64,000 bases of DNA from Polyodon spathula (taxonomy: Eukaryota; Chordata; Actinopteri; Acipenseriformes; Polyodontidae), in NCBI RefSeq assembly GCF_017654505.1, contig NC_054555.1, positions 4,208,835-4,272,834 on the forward strand. The letters run 5' to 3'. Position 1 is the stretch's first letter. Each line of letters opens with the position of its first letter. The position numbers were made by a program, and so were the translations under genes. Below, in pieces: positions 1 to 30,800 of the stretch. A model generated the notes under the pieces. The model made no database searches and was not told where the DNA came from. It was given only the letters and a program-made list of their open reading frames with translations.

Positions 1-164
1 TACCTAGGAATTTTGTGCAGCAAGAAACACATGACGAAGTAGGATAGAGTAACTATTGCACAACAAGTAGACAACTGGGCCAACCCATAAGGCCCTCATG
101 ATAAACAACTTGAAGTCAGAGCCAAGTTGGTTCTCATTTTCTTGAGCATTTAAGTTTGGTACTA

Positions 165-1434
<1,270 letters not shown>

Positions 1435-2010
1435 TTATTTATTTATTTTTTACCAAAATTAAAGCCCCACATATCTTAAACTGTCTCAATTTAAGAAACA
1501 GTGAAAAGAATATTAAAGCAATGACATAACTGACTGGAAATTGTGTAAAATAACCTATGTAGGCTACAGTAGTAAGTTATATGTAATACACTACATTTGT
1601 TAAAATGTTGAATATAGGGGGTGATTCTACACAGCTAAGCATCTGATCTGAAACAAAAAACATAGAGAAAACTAACTCCAAGTTTCCCATGTTTAAGGGA
1701 AGGTTATCGGACCCAGAAATCTTAATCCACTGAAATATTAGGTCAAACGTCCAAACCAGAATCTTGTAAAATCAGATCATTCCATGTTCAACAACTATGG
1801 ATTCTTCTACAATGCTTAAACCCTGCAAACACAACTTGTCACGTATCTGGGTCCCAAGAGATACATAGCGACCAAGAATACGACCTCCGGGAAGATGACA
1901 AAATGACATTAGGATGAGGGACGAAGCAGACAGGCTTTTGTGACAGAATCCTGGGGAATCCTCCGGGTAGGCCCGTCACCCAGCACTGATTTTGAAGATG
2001 GTGTTGTTGG

Positions 2011-2011
<1 letters not shown>

Positions 2012-2073
<62 letters not shown>

Positions 2074-2093
2074 ATATATAATATATATATAAT

Positions 2094-2125
<32 letters not shown>

Positions 2126-2136
2126 ATATATATATC
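2012..2136. repeat. (GT)n followed by (TA)n compound microsatellite in SKP1 intron 1
   Basis: About 40 bp of GT dinucleotides run directly into about 85 bp of mostly TA dinucleotides. ORFs across it read as His/Thr and Tyr/Ile repeats and are not genes. Confidence 0.97.
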
Positions 2137-2514
2137 ACACACCGAGATAAACAATTGTGACAGGCAGGGACGTAAGAGTTAATGACTACAGATAAAGAAA
2201 ACGCTAAATATGAATGAGCTTAATATCATTTTTTTGGTTTTGTTTAAATGTAAATTGATTCTCTAATGATGTATTACTATTCTATTAATATATAACACGC
2301 TTAATTGCATTTCTGAACAAGCTAGTAATACTGTAAACATGGTGGCGACTTTCTTTTTCCTGCTGTCATCGCTCTTAAAAATATCCACTCATCTGACGGG
2401 GTAAGGCCTGCAGGTCACGCATTGCAAACACTTCTATGCATTTAATACCCCATTTAACGTTTTTGTTTACTTGTATAGGTGGCTAAATTTACTTATATAT
2501 TATAATATATGAAT

Positions 2515-2518
<4 letters not shown>

Positions 2519-2583
<65 letters not shown>
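2519..2583. repeat. (AT)n microsatellite in SKP1 intron 1
   Basis: An uninterrupted AT dinucleotide tract of about 65 bp, self-complementary and so able to form a hairpin. Confidence 0.97.
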
Positions 2584-2586
<3 letters not shown>

Positions 2587-2759
2587 AAAACACTCAGTCA
2601 GATGGAAGGCCTCTCCTAGCAACCACACTCGAGAAATCTAAACATTTTGTTTTTAAACAAAGAAGGCAGACTATGTCGATTACACATAACATAAGTCCAA
2701 ATGGCAATCAATTTGACCAGTTTATATATTTCAAAAACAGTTTTTAAAGTTATACTTAC

Positions 2760-2880
2760 GGCGAAAAAACCCCAATTAGTTCGCAAATACGACGTGCGCC
2801 CCAACACACACTGCAAATATCCCGTTGCTTTTTGTAACTGCACCGCGGCGACGCCACGATAAGGCGCCACTTGCAGCGCC
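2760..2880 (-). promoter_or_regulatory. SKP1: Probable SKP1 non-coding first exon and promoter-proximal region
   Basis: On the minus strand a consensus donor (GTAAGT, 2754-2759) follows a CpG-richer stretch with several GGCGCC/GCGCC motifs, in otherwise AT-rich DNA. The coding exon at 1257 starts at the ATG immediately after an acceptor, so a separate 5'UTR exon is required; human SKP1 also has a non-coding exon 1. The transcription start cannot be placed, and the upper boundary is a guess. A CCAAT box on the minus strand near 3152 is compatible with an upstream promoter element. Confidence 0.55.
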
Positions 2881-3749
2881 TGTTTTATTTTTTTCTACTT
2901 TTTTGCCGTCAGTTTTCCGTTTAGCATTTTTTTTTTTAAGGAAATACATATATTGACGTTATTTTTCTATTTTATGTGTAGCAATTTCACATTTAAACTT
3001 GAAAGTCCATGTTTACCTGTTATATTGCGCCTCGGTGTTTTGCACAGGCAGAGTTGAGTGCGTCGCACATTGCAAGGGGACGTGGTGGGGGAAGATGTGG
3101 GCTGCTGATATGCAAAGATTTTAATGGTGCATCCAGCATCGCCATTTACTTTATTGGTTCGAGCTGATATCAGCAGGGATGTGGGGTTTTAGAATCGGCC
3201 CAGAAAACTGCCTTCATGTTCCCTGTTAAATATATAATCAGCAGCAATATACTGTCAGATTGTCGGTCCATAAATTGTGCTGTATGATGGACTGTCCATT
3301 ATTGGTAGAAGTAATGGTCAAGATAAGCGAATATGAGTGAAGTACTCTTATACTTCAGACATTTTAAGCAAACTAACCCAAAACAATACTTAACCAATTA
3401 AAATCTAAAGCTAGAAATTCGGAGCTGGTAGGTGGTTAAAAAAAAAAGAGCTCAGTCCTGACTAGTGGAGGCTCGAGCTCGCGAGTAGTGAAATATAGAC
3501 CACTAGATGGCAGACCTTCTCTCTCTTTATTGAGAACTTTTATGTATTTACTTTTTATGCGCTTAATTATGTAATTGCCTCTGTAATAACTCGTGTGGCA
3601 CTGTTTTGTTAAACCTGTACTTAACAATGCAACTGTTATTGTGTATATCTATCTATTTATTTATAGATAGATAGATATGATGATGTCAAGCCGCCTTACT
3701 GTCCGTTTGTCGTTCAATAAAAAAAGTAATTTGAAAAAGTGTGCAAGAC

Positions 3750-3791
<42 letters not shown>

Positions 3792-4960
3792 CAAATTATT
3801 GATTCAAAAGTAGTAAAATATGTATGGTTACATCATCTTACCAGCCACTAAACCCCAGAAAGCACCCACTTATCTAAAGCAACCATAATCGTTTATTCGC
3901 TTTGGTAGTCCAGGTTTCACTGTATTGCACATGTGAAAGTAGGCTTTATTTTTAAACCTAAACAGCAAACAAAATAAAATGAAGTGCTGCTTTAATTACA
4001 TGTTAAAACATTCTTATGATACAGCTAACAGATCCCTGTCAGGTTCAAATGTTCACCCCAGCTGTAGCTGGTACAGAATTAACCATTGACCTTTCATTCC
4101 TGAAGTAAGTGTAGGTTTGCATCACACCTTCTTTGCCAGAAGTCAGAGCTCATCCAGGGTGTGGTCACAATTTATGCTTAGACAGTAGCCTTTGTAAACT
4201 TAAATATTTTACATTATTGTTCAGTACTTGTATACAGTTCACTGTAACGGTGGTACAAAATATCCCTAACTTCAAAAAAGCATGGCGATTAACGAGATGT
4301 TTAGCATTGCAAATGTTTTAGAAATACATAAATGCATTCTACCAAAAAAAAAAAAAATTGATCTGAAGTGTTGGATAAGTCTAGCCGCTTCCTTGTGATT
4401 GACAGGTTTCAGCATCACTGACACACACAAAAAAAAAAAAATAAAAGGTGGGATATTTATTTAATCCGTGCTAGTTTGTAAATTACTCGATTCCTTCAAA
4501 ACTTGATTGCAGGACTTGGAAATGCCATTTAGTCGGAATATATGTTATAAATAGCTGTACTCCTCACCAGTCCTTGTCTACTGAGCTTTGCAGCCTGAAA
4601 TCAAATAGTGCTCCGAATGGGACATCTTTCAGTAATAGTAAAAATAAATCCTCTCAACACAAGAACCAGATGGTGAAGTTCCATCTTTTTTATATATGCA
4701 CAAGCATGTTAACCCAAGTGGCGTCTTCGTTAGAACACCATTTTTATAATCCAACACAGCAGCATTTGGCATTGAATCAGTATACATGAATGACCATGAC
4801 CCCACCCCCACAAAAAAACAACTGCACATGAAATTTTCAGAAGGAACAACTTGTCTTTAATATTATTCACCTGGAGCCTTCAATACAGACATAAACCCAT
4901 CAAAAAGTGTTAGTGTTTCCATTTAAATAATGGCATTCAGCATTCTCTCCCATACAAGTA
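2881..4960. other. SKP1-PPP2CA intergenic region
   Basis: No coding exon is recognised. It holds a minus-strand CCAAT near 3152, a small TATC/GATA palindrome at about 3644-3676 and a 39-bp poly-T at 3753-3791. It lies between the SKP1 promoter and the PPP2CA 3' end, both transcribed leftward. Confidence 0.7.
3753..3791. repeat. Poly-T tract
   Basis: 39 consecutive T. It could be the A-tail of an old minus-strand retroposon, but no recognisable element body adjoins it. Confidence 0.95.
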
Positions 4961-4992
4961 AACCAGACATGTTTAAGCACTTGGTTCACAAG

Positions 4993-4998
4993 TTTATT
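4993..4998 (-). terminator. PPP2CA: Candidate PPP2CA polyadenylation signal
   Basis: AATAAA on the minus strand, about 680 nt past the PPP2CA stop. It is chosen as a plausible 3'UTR end; alternative signals cannot be excluded without transcript data. Confidence 0.45.
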
Positions 4999-5677
4999 AT
5001 GGGAAGAAATGCAGGACATCTCTGAAGCAGAATTTCAGAAAAGACAGGTTGAGTGGAAAGTTATTCTAATCAAGTATGAACCCTGTAACAAACAATTGAA
5101 AAAAAAAAAGCTAACAAAAAAAAAAACACAAGGAGAATGCAGACAAAAATCAGGATTAAAAAGAACAGAATTTCCTGAAAATTAAAAAAACTATTTAAGT
5201 ATTTCACACAAGTAAAGGAGGCCTTGGTTTGTATTGGTTTTAAAATGTTCTTTAAGCTCCAATGGTTGTTTACTGCTATCTTGTATCTACAGTCATGCTG
5301 AGTAAACCTATAGCTATATGGAAAGTTATCATTATTACTTTGTTTTTTGTTTTTTCAATCTCTTAGACAAAACAAAAGTAACTACAAACTGTAATAGGCC
5401 AGAAACGCTGGTTTGTTGACCTGACGATAAAAACGAAGTTCTCGGAACATCATGCACGGAGGAATTGGTGCAGTCTTAAATGAGCATGGTCTTCTCACAC
5501 TGAGGCTTTTGTATTTCAAATATGGCACACCTTTTGGTCCTTGTACAGTGAGTTTCTGAATGTTTAAATAAGGTTGGTTAACTGGACAATTTGAAATTAC
5601 TGTTGCTCTTCACCCATCTCGTTTAGGCAGACCGTATGTAACTTATGGCAATACTGTACAGATTTGAAGATTCGGTT

Positions 5678-10828
<5,151 letters not shown>

Positions 10829-11100
10829 TTCTGATTGTTATTAAACAGATAATTTAAAAGAAAAAAAAAATACCCCCACAGAACAAAGTACACGCTACAC
10901 AAACTCCCCGACTCCGTGCTATCCGATAGCCCTACAAATGTCAGTCCCAAAGAGAAGGAATTATTATAAAAAATTAGTGAGAAACGCGAAGACTACAGCC
11001 TCCTCTGTCCCTGCCTCTCCGGCTGTGCCTAATGGCCGCTCTGACGTCACTCGCTCGGTGTTGAACACTTACTTCCTGTTCTAGGAGGAAGCAAACAAAA
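10829..11100 (-). promoter_or_regulatory. PPP2CA: PPP2CA 5'UTR and core promoter with CRE palindrome
   Basis: The region is richer in CpG than its surroundings. It contains a perfect cAMP-response element TGACGTCA at 11042-11049 and an ETS-type site (CAGGAAGT on the minus strand) at 11071-11078, roughly 215-250 bp upstream of the ATG. No TATA box stands out. A CRE in the mammalian PPP2CA promoter has been described, so the element is probably conserved; the transcription start is not determined here. Confidence 0.65.
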
Positions 11101-11403
11101 CACAAGCTTACCATAGATAAAAAGAAGCATATCGGACTGTGTGTGCAGTTTCGATTGTGTCTGAAAGGTATTTCCATTGAAATTACATGTAAAGACTTGG
11201 GAAGACCAGTAACTTTTTTAAAATTGTATTTAATATATCCTGTGCAAAAACCTTCTCATCGCTTTATCATAACATATGGTAAATTAGTATGAAAAATACA
11301 GTGTTTATATTATGTTTTTTTCTTACTGTTTTTTTTGTTTGCAGCTAGTGACATATGTTGTTCTTGTTGTAATATGAAACAACTGATGCAAAACTTAATG
11401 ACT

Positions 11404-11404
<1 letters not shown>

Positions 11405-11448
<44 letters not shown>
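11405..11448. repeat. (TA)n microsatellite
   Basis: Nearly perfect TA tract of 44 bp in the PPP2CA-CDKL3 spacer. Confidence 0.95.
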
Positions 11449-11449
<1 letters not shown>

Positions 11450-11670
11450 CCACAAAAACTGGCACAGGATGATGAAAACAAACCCGTTACAAAGTCCCCA
11501 ACTACACCACACAAGTAGAAGTGATGACCAACTGCATTGTGTGGCAGAACCCGCTGCTGGAGTAATTATTACAGCACGTTTGATTCTGGTATTGCATAAC
11601 TTAAGTGGTGGGAGTTCCCATAAGTAGTGATTACAGTCCTGTAGCCGGTGAGTACTACATCTTGCCAACA

Positions 11671-11900
11671 TTATTATTTATTTGTTTATTTAGCAGACGC
11701 CTTTGTCCAAGGCCACAGGGACTATAGGTTGTGTAAACTATGCATAAGCTGAGGAGTCACTTGGAACAACGTCTCACCCTAAAGACAGAGCACAAGAAGG
11801 TTACGTGACTTCCTCAAGGTCACACAGTGAGTCAGTGAGTGAGCTGGGATTTGAACCGGGGACCCCGCCCTCCCCCCCCCCCCCCCCCCCCCCCCACCTC
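11671..11900 (+). mobile_element. Fish-type SINE or MITE relic ('tttagcagacgcctttgtcc' signature)
   Basis: It opens with the TTTAGCAGACGC...GTCCAAGG signature that is widespread in ray-finned fish genomes. It continues through AAGGTCACACAGTGAGTCAG and ends with GGGATTTGAACCGGGGACC, a tRNA T-arm-like block, followed by a C-run (about 11872-11895) and an A-run. The exact family and ends are not resolved. It lies in the PPP2CA-CDKL3 spacer. Confidence 0.65.
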
Positions 11901-12153
11901 TTTTAAAAAAAAAAAAAAAAAACTCCTTGCACAGCCAAGCCAAACAGCTACAGAAAACGCCATGCACTGTGTAAAGGTATTTGGAAATAACTACTGTATG
12001 TTATTACATTTCCATCAATTCATTTTCATATCATTGGGTTCATAAAAATTAAAAAAATAAGTCAAACTCATTAAAAAACACAATATTTTGTACTCTCTAA
12101 ATTCTGTGAAAGGTAAAGGGCTACACCATTACTTTATACCCATAATATAGTTA

Positions 12154-12155
<2 letters not shown>

Positions 12156-12208
<53 letters not shown>

Positions 12209-12274
12209 GTAGTAGTAGTAGTAGTAGTAGTATAGTAGTAGTAGTTATTATTATTATTATTAATAATAATAATA

Positions 12275-12315
<41 letters not shown>
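12156..12315. repeat. Compound (ATT)n-(AGT)n-(AAT)n microsatellite
   Basis: A block of ATT repeats, then AGT/TAG repeats, a short return to ATT and then AAT repeats. The ATT and AAT arms are reverse complements of each other, so the tract can fold into a long hairpin. It lies just past the CDKL3 3' end. Confidence 0.95.
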
Positions 12316-12440
12316 TAAAAAGAACAAAGTATTTACACAAAAGATATAAACACTAAGAAGTTTATTTGTTTACGTTATTAAACCCCCAGCACATCACTAA
12401 CCGGTTATGCTATGATGACTGCAGAAAATATCCCACAGGC

Positions 12441-12446
12441 TTTATT
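12441..12446 (-). terminator. CDKL3: CDKL3 polyadenylation signal
   Basis: A canonical AATAAA on the minus strand lies about 135 nt past the CDKL3 stop codon, predicting a short 3'UTR. Confidence 0.65.
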
Positions 12447-12580
12447 GTACAAATGAAGAATCAACATGATGTATTTGCGTGTTATTAGAGTATTAAAAGA
12501 AAAAAGGCTGATCCTCAATGTGTAATGCATGCCAAAGTAAATTGCCCATTTTAATGAGTGTAGTATTTTCTCTGAGACTT

Positions 12581-24861
<12,281 letters not shown>

Positions 24862-25074
24862 TCAAAAGTACACACAAAATGCATGTCAGCAGAATACAGT
24901 TGATTTGTTGATAACAAACTGAATTAGACAAACAGCACCTGAGTTAATTAAAATGTACAGTAAAGTTTTGAAACTGCATCCACCTTTTCCTATAGAACGT
25001 AATGTTAAATCATTTCTCATATCTGTATGTATTGACTAGGCCAAACCTGCTTCACCTTTGAGATCAGCATCTTA

Positions 25075-25598
25075 TGCCCCTTTCACACTGGCATGCTCTA
25101 CCCTGGTCGGTCAGGACCCGGTAACATGTGGGTCGGCTACGTGATTTCACATTGCTTTTGATAAAGCAGGGTTGACCTGGGTGACAGGTGCAAGTGCACA
25201 ATGTGTGTATCAATGCCCCGGAAGCAGCGTGTTACGGACGCTTCCATCCAAGCTTCTCTGGATTGACCCGTTGGCCCAAATGTTTGATTAGAGCAAATAT
25301 TTCTTCATTCCCGCTGCAATCTGGCTCCTGGTGTGTCTCAAGCAACAAAAATATGGCTAAACAGAATAAACAGAATTTTTTTTTTTTTGCAGAAGTGAAA
25401 CCTTCACACAGGCGTGGCTGTTTATTATTGCATTGGCTCGCGAACGATGGTCGAGTATTTTGTCTCGCTCAACCTGGGTCAAAGCGTGTCAACCCACATC
25501 CTGAGCTGGGTCGCTGCAAGCCGGGTCAACCCAGGTATGACTTGGTGACCCGGGTAGCCAGAACCAGGGTCGGGTAGGAGTGCCCATGTGAAAGGGGT
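25075..25598. mobile_element. PIF/Harbinger-type MITE with TTA target-site duplication
   Basis: A 524-bp element bounded by imperfect terminal inverted repeats: left TGCCCCTTTCACACTGGCA, right end reading ACCCCTTTCACATGGGCA on the other strand. It is flanked on both sides by TTA (25072-25074 and 25599-25601), the 3-bp TWA duplication typical of PIF/Harbinger. Subterminal blocks containing GGGTCAACCC-like motifs recur in both orientations. It encodes no transposase; the 129-codon open frame inside is not supported as a gene. It lies between the CDKL3 first coding exon and UBE2B. Confidence 0.8.
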
Positions 25599-25601
25599 TT
25601 A

Positions 25602-27570
25602 AGGTGTTATGGCTCAGGCCGATGTGCTCTGAAAACTTACACTGATCTCGGCACGTAGACAAATCTTACTGTAAATAAATCTGCTGTGATGGCAGAATAA
25701 GCTTACTCTGTGCAAGTACACTGGAAATAAAAAAAAAAACCTTATTAAAGTGGAGAGATAGGATCAAATACACTGAGCAGCAGAAGTAAAGCACAGTGTA
25801 TTGTGTACAATCCTGTCATGTTACTAACAAATAGGAGCTTTGTTTTCAACATCTGCATTTAACCTGACCACTCTCTGCAAGGTTCTAGGTGTGTACATTC
25901 ACTTTTAAGGGAGATTCCCTTTTTTATTATTATTGTTATAAAATGTATAATTATTTCCTCTGCTCTAATAAAATAAGATTGGAATAATATTATATGGTGT
26001 TTTTAACATAGCTGTCCAGCCGGGAAATGGTTCAAATATAATGAAATAGTGTTAAAGAAGAACCTAATCTTAGCTAAATTGTCCAAAAGCTTAATGAGCC
26101 CTGCTATACTAATCTCAATATAGTTTACATAATTCCTATATAAACCATGTAATCATACTTACTCTCTATAAAAGAAATGGTACGTTTTTAGATTTCAGGT
26201 TTTTCCAGAATGTTTCTAACATATGTTCTCTGCATGAACACATTTGTCTTCAGGGCATTCTTCAGAAGTTTTCATCTGGAATACCTTCATTCTTTTCCCT
26301 CTGTGTGCTTATATTATTGTACTCTAGAGGTGTGTGTCAGATACAATGGATGTTAGAGAAGGGTCTAAATTCTAGTTACCATAGCAATGACCAGTATTCA
26401 GAGTTGATCACAATAAGAGCATTCTGGAATGTGATCGGAACTTACAAAATAGCACACAGAAAACAAGTACCACTTCACTTTGTTATGTTTATATATATAT
26501 ATATCTTACAGTTATCTTATATTTTAAAATGATGTATTTCACTAAAACACAGTAACAGCAAAGGGCTGTTTGAAGTGATTGCAGTGTTCTGCTCTGATAT
26601 CATAATTGCGAGTTGATTAATAGATGGTCAGAAATAGAACCCAACCAGTCTTAAGACGTGTTTAGGAGCTACATGGCTGGATATACCTGGTGATAATGCT
26701 TAATGACAGTGCACAATAATTGCCTGCGTGTGGTGCACACTATAAAAAGCTGACATTCTTATTGTAAAATCTATGTTGAGAACTTCATGAAAGTTGTAAT
26801 CTCTCATAGCTTGTATATTATAGTGTTTTATTTGCCTCAGGTGAAACCTACAGTATATCTTACATCACTGATGTACATACAGTACTTTCCTTTCTCTATC
26901 TGGTCACTGTGCTACTGGAAATAAGACCTCGCCTTAAACCACATGCACTGTAGTTGCCTATGCGCAGCAGCAGAAAGGGTCTACTACAGTATATCTAAAA
27001 CTATAGGATTCAAAGTCAATAAGGATGTCTCTGGTAAGGCTTTGTCTGTTAAAAGTTGGTTTCTGAATTGATGTATATGATATTATCAGTCAAGGCTTTA
27101 GCAGCCAGCATTGCTGAAGACATTTTTTGGTGTAATAACGGAGTACAAATGCCCCACCTGGTCGTTATGCATTGGTAGTAAATTAATAATATCAACTTTC
27201 ACATCACTTAGAGGATGTAGCTGATCAAATATACTGTGTTTGGAAATAAACGGATTATTGATGCCACAATATTTTGTTATATATTACTGTAATTTGTGTA
27301 TTTTTCTGCTTTGCAAATGCATTGCGCTTCTTCATACATGGAACAGTCTACACTGTAGTGATATGTACTTCTCCAGCGCTTGTGTTTACCGGCATGCTGT
27401 GCACAGCACTAAGTGTTCACTTTCAGCCATGCTAATTACGAAAGCAAGCAGGACAGATCATTCAACAGGGGCTTGTCACTGACACGTCAAGACCAACTCC
27501 TTGCAACAGAGAGGGGTGTTCACGTAAAGCGCATAAAACTACATTTAAGACACCTCGACGAAAAAGGGGG
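25602..27570. other. CDKL3-UBE2B divergent spacer
   Basis: Low-complexity AT-rich sequence with no exon I can support. It is presumably intron 1 of CDKL3 if that gene's non-coding exon lies near the UBE2B promoter. Confidence 0.5.
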
Positions 27571-27862
27571 AAAAAATGGTCTTGCTTACAAACTATTTGT
27601 GATTTCTAACTAAAGTGCATTAAATTAGCTTCGACATCGCGTTTGATTATTTCGTGTTTCCTCGGCAAGCGATGAAAGCGGACTGTTCCAATCGAACGTT
27701 CTGTTATTTCATGTTTTTCCTGTGGAGCTCTATGACGTCATCCTGGTTGTTTGCAAGAAGAAGGAAAAAAAAAAAAAAGACAAGCGTTGGAGTTAGCTGT
27801 AGATTTACCGTCTAAAAGAACGGATTTATGGTTAAAATAAACTAAAACTCCCATCTAGAACC
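27571..27862 (+). promoter_or_regulatory. UBE2B: UBE2B promoter and 5'UTR with CRE; possible shared promoter with CDKL3
   Basis: A perfect TGACGTCA lies at 27733-27740, 123 bp upstream of the UBE2B ATG, in a locally CpG-enriched stretch. No TATA box stands out. On the minus strand a GTAAGC donor at 27584-27589 could end a non-coding first exon of CDKL3, which needs one upstream of 24851; that would make this a bidirectional promoter. The CDKL3 part is inference. Confidence 0.5.
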
Positions 27863-30800
27863 ATGTCTACGCCAGCCCGGAGACGGCTTATGAGAGATTT
27901 CAAAAGGTAAGTCCGTTTTATTTTTCAGTGTATTGTTTTTCTTAGCGATGTAGGCCTTTCCTGTAAGTTTAGATAGCTTGCTTGGTCGAAACAGGTCCAG
28001 ATCACTTGCTGTATCTTTGTTTCGGGAGATTAAAAATAGCTCTAGTTCTCGAGGGTGACACTTGCAGAGTAAGCGTTTGATTTTCTTTGCGATCGACCTG
28101 CAGCCTTAATTTGTTTTTTTTCCAGGATCATGACTAAGGAATATATTTATTTTAAGTACCTGTACTGTTGTATTGCACGTACGAATGTGTGTTCTCATCT
28201 TACAGTACTACTGCTCAGCTGTACAAAACATTTATTCAACGATTCTTATGTTTCTTGTAATTGTTAAAATAGTAATATAATAATGCCTTAAAATGTTACC
28301 TATATTTATACAAAACACATTAATGATGAAGTTTAAAGGGAGTATTTTAATGTACTACAGTGGATGTAGAACTATTATTTTGTCATTCAAATAAAACGAC
28401 TTTGTCCACATTGAATTTGTCATTTATTTCACAAGGGGGGAAAAAATTCTTAGAAATTGTTATTTCTTTTTTTTTAGAGCAGTTAAAATTTTGGTAGAGA
28501 AACGGAGCTGGGGCGGTAAACTGTTCACAGATATGCTGTAGCAAATAAAATGCACGGTGAATGGGACAAGAAGATGCAATACTTTTCATTTATAGCTTCT
28601 GAAGCTAGGACACTGTGAACTGCAAGAGCAGTCGGATGTTCCCTGAAATACCTGTGAAGCCTCACTCCGGCTGGACTCTTCATCTCAATCCTTCATGTTA
28701 GCTGTATTCTCGTTGATCGGGTTTCATAGAAGTGTGTTACCTTCTAATACGAACCGTGTCCCAGGGATTTGCAAGAGTCCAGTGCTGAATGAATATTGGA
28801 CGCCCTTTGTGATGAAAGAAATGGGTCTCTAAATCTTTTTTTTTTTTTTTAAATGTGTTTGTTTTAGCAACATACAGTGTGTGTAAGGGGATGCTAGGCC
28901 GATACCAGTCTAAGGTCGTAGTCGCTCAAACCGATTCACTGCCTGGATTGTTCATCGTGCTGTCATATGGACAGTATTGTGAGCACTTCTCACAGGGAAT
29001 GCAAGTGATCTGTCTAAAATGCTGAATACCTCACATAAATTAGACATACATGCCTTTAAATAAACAAAACAGATTTACAGGCTATGTTATTATTATTTTA
29101 ATGGCAGGCATAGAAATCAGCTATTTAATTTGTTCAAGATCAGGGTTTGCAGAGTGTATGTCAAGCATACTCTACGGGAAAATGGTGTGCATTTTTGTGC
29201 CTTTCCTGACTAGTGGCTTTTTGACAGATCTTGTATTACAGTACGGGATTGTTCACATCTACTCAGCAAGTTTTTCTGGTCAGGCTGTGGTCGCAGTTTG
29301 TTGTCCAGAGCAGTTTGTAACTCAGGCTGGCTATGGATAGACTCTAGATCAAGCATGGTGCTTTGGCTGTGAATTACTGCTGGGCTGACACCTCGCTGTG
29401 CAGGGATAGGCAGCTTTCTCTGAAGGTGTTGTAGAAATCTGGCTCCAGCTGTTCAGTTCTCTCCTAGCCTGCTGTGGAGCAAAGGCTGACTAAAACCTCA
29501 CTTTGAACCCTTTAAGGGCGACAAACCGAGCAAGTCTTCATGGAAGCCAATGCATAAATCAAAATCCTCCCTATCCTGAAGGTATCAGAAGAACCTGCTT
29601 GATTGACAGGTGCTTGGGAAGCTGTACGAGTACAGATGCCAGGCTGTTTACTAGAGAACCTGTCCTTCAATTCCAAGTTTCTCTGTTGTAAGAATCAAGA
29701 CTTTGTTTTGACAGCGAGGACAATACAGGCAGATTTAAGGAGAATCTAGTTGAAATTCCTTTTTATTCTTTATTTCAGCACTTCTTATTCAAGCGGGAAT
29801 AAGCTGACATTGAAAAACATAATGGAAGTCCATATTGATACTGTTTTCCTATGTTAAATAAAAGAGGGGTCTGGCAGTGATGTTGTCTTTTAAACGGATC
29901 ATAACGAAATGCATAAAAGGACATGCTTGGGTTTGCATTAATCTTGTTAACAAACTGATGAATTTGTTTCTAGGCTTCAGGAAGATCCTCCTGCTGGGGT
30001 CAGCGGGGCTCCATCTGAAAATAACATCATGTTGTGGAATGCAGTAATATTTGGGTGAGCTTCCTAAACCCTCTGGTGTTGCTATTTACATGATGTAACA
30101 GTGATGTGCTCGATTGATATACAGAGAATAGGCTACATGATACATGGATCAATCCACCTGTTTGCAATACCACCTTTACAGGTTTCCCATATAGACCTCT
30201 ATAATATGTAAGCTGTTGGGAAAACTGATCTAAAGAATGTATAAATATAATGGAGTTCGATGTTCCAGAATCTTTCTGTTGTTAAAGTTGTTTCAGGACA
30301 ATGACTCTTAAGAGCATGTTATAGTCATTAATAATAATTAGAATGATGATGATGATGATTATGACACTAAATTCTTTTTTTTTTTTTTTGTCCCTCACAG
30401 ACCTGAGGGAACACCATTTGAAGATGGTAAGCATTCACAAACATAAAAATACTGTATTGGGTCAGGTGTTGGCTTTAATCCTGATGGTTAGTAGGGATAT
30501 TTGTAATGGGTGTGGTCTGTTTTTATCTGAACTGTCTAAGGCAACAATATTCTTTCATAAAGCAGGACTTTTAAAATTCATGTACAGTATTTTGTTTAGT
30601 GCATATTCCCTGTGAATGTTAGCTTGATTTTATTTGATCTCCTTTGAGTGTATTTTTTTATTTTTTTATTTTTTTCTTTACAGGAACTTTTAAGCTAGTG
30701 ATAGAATTTTCTGAAGAATACCCGAATAAACCTCCCACTGTCCGATTCATCTCAAAAATGTTCCACCCAAATGGTAAGTGCTTTGTGTGCTGTAGTGGAT

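Noticed and set aside
25188..25577. 129-codon open frame
   Set aside because: It lies entirely inside the Harbinger-type MITE and has no transposase motif.
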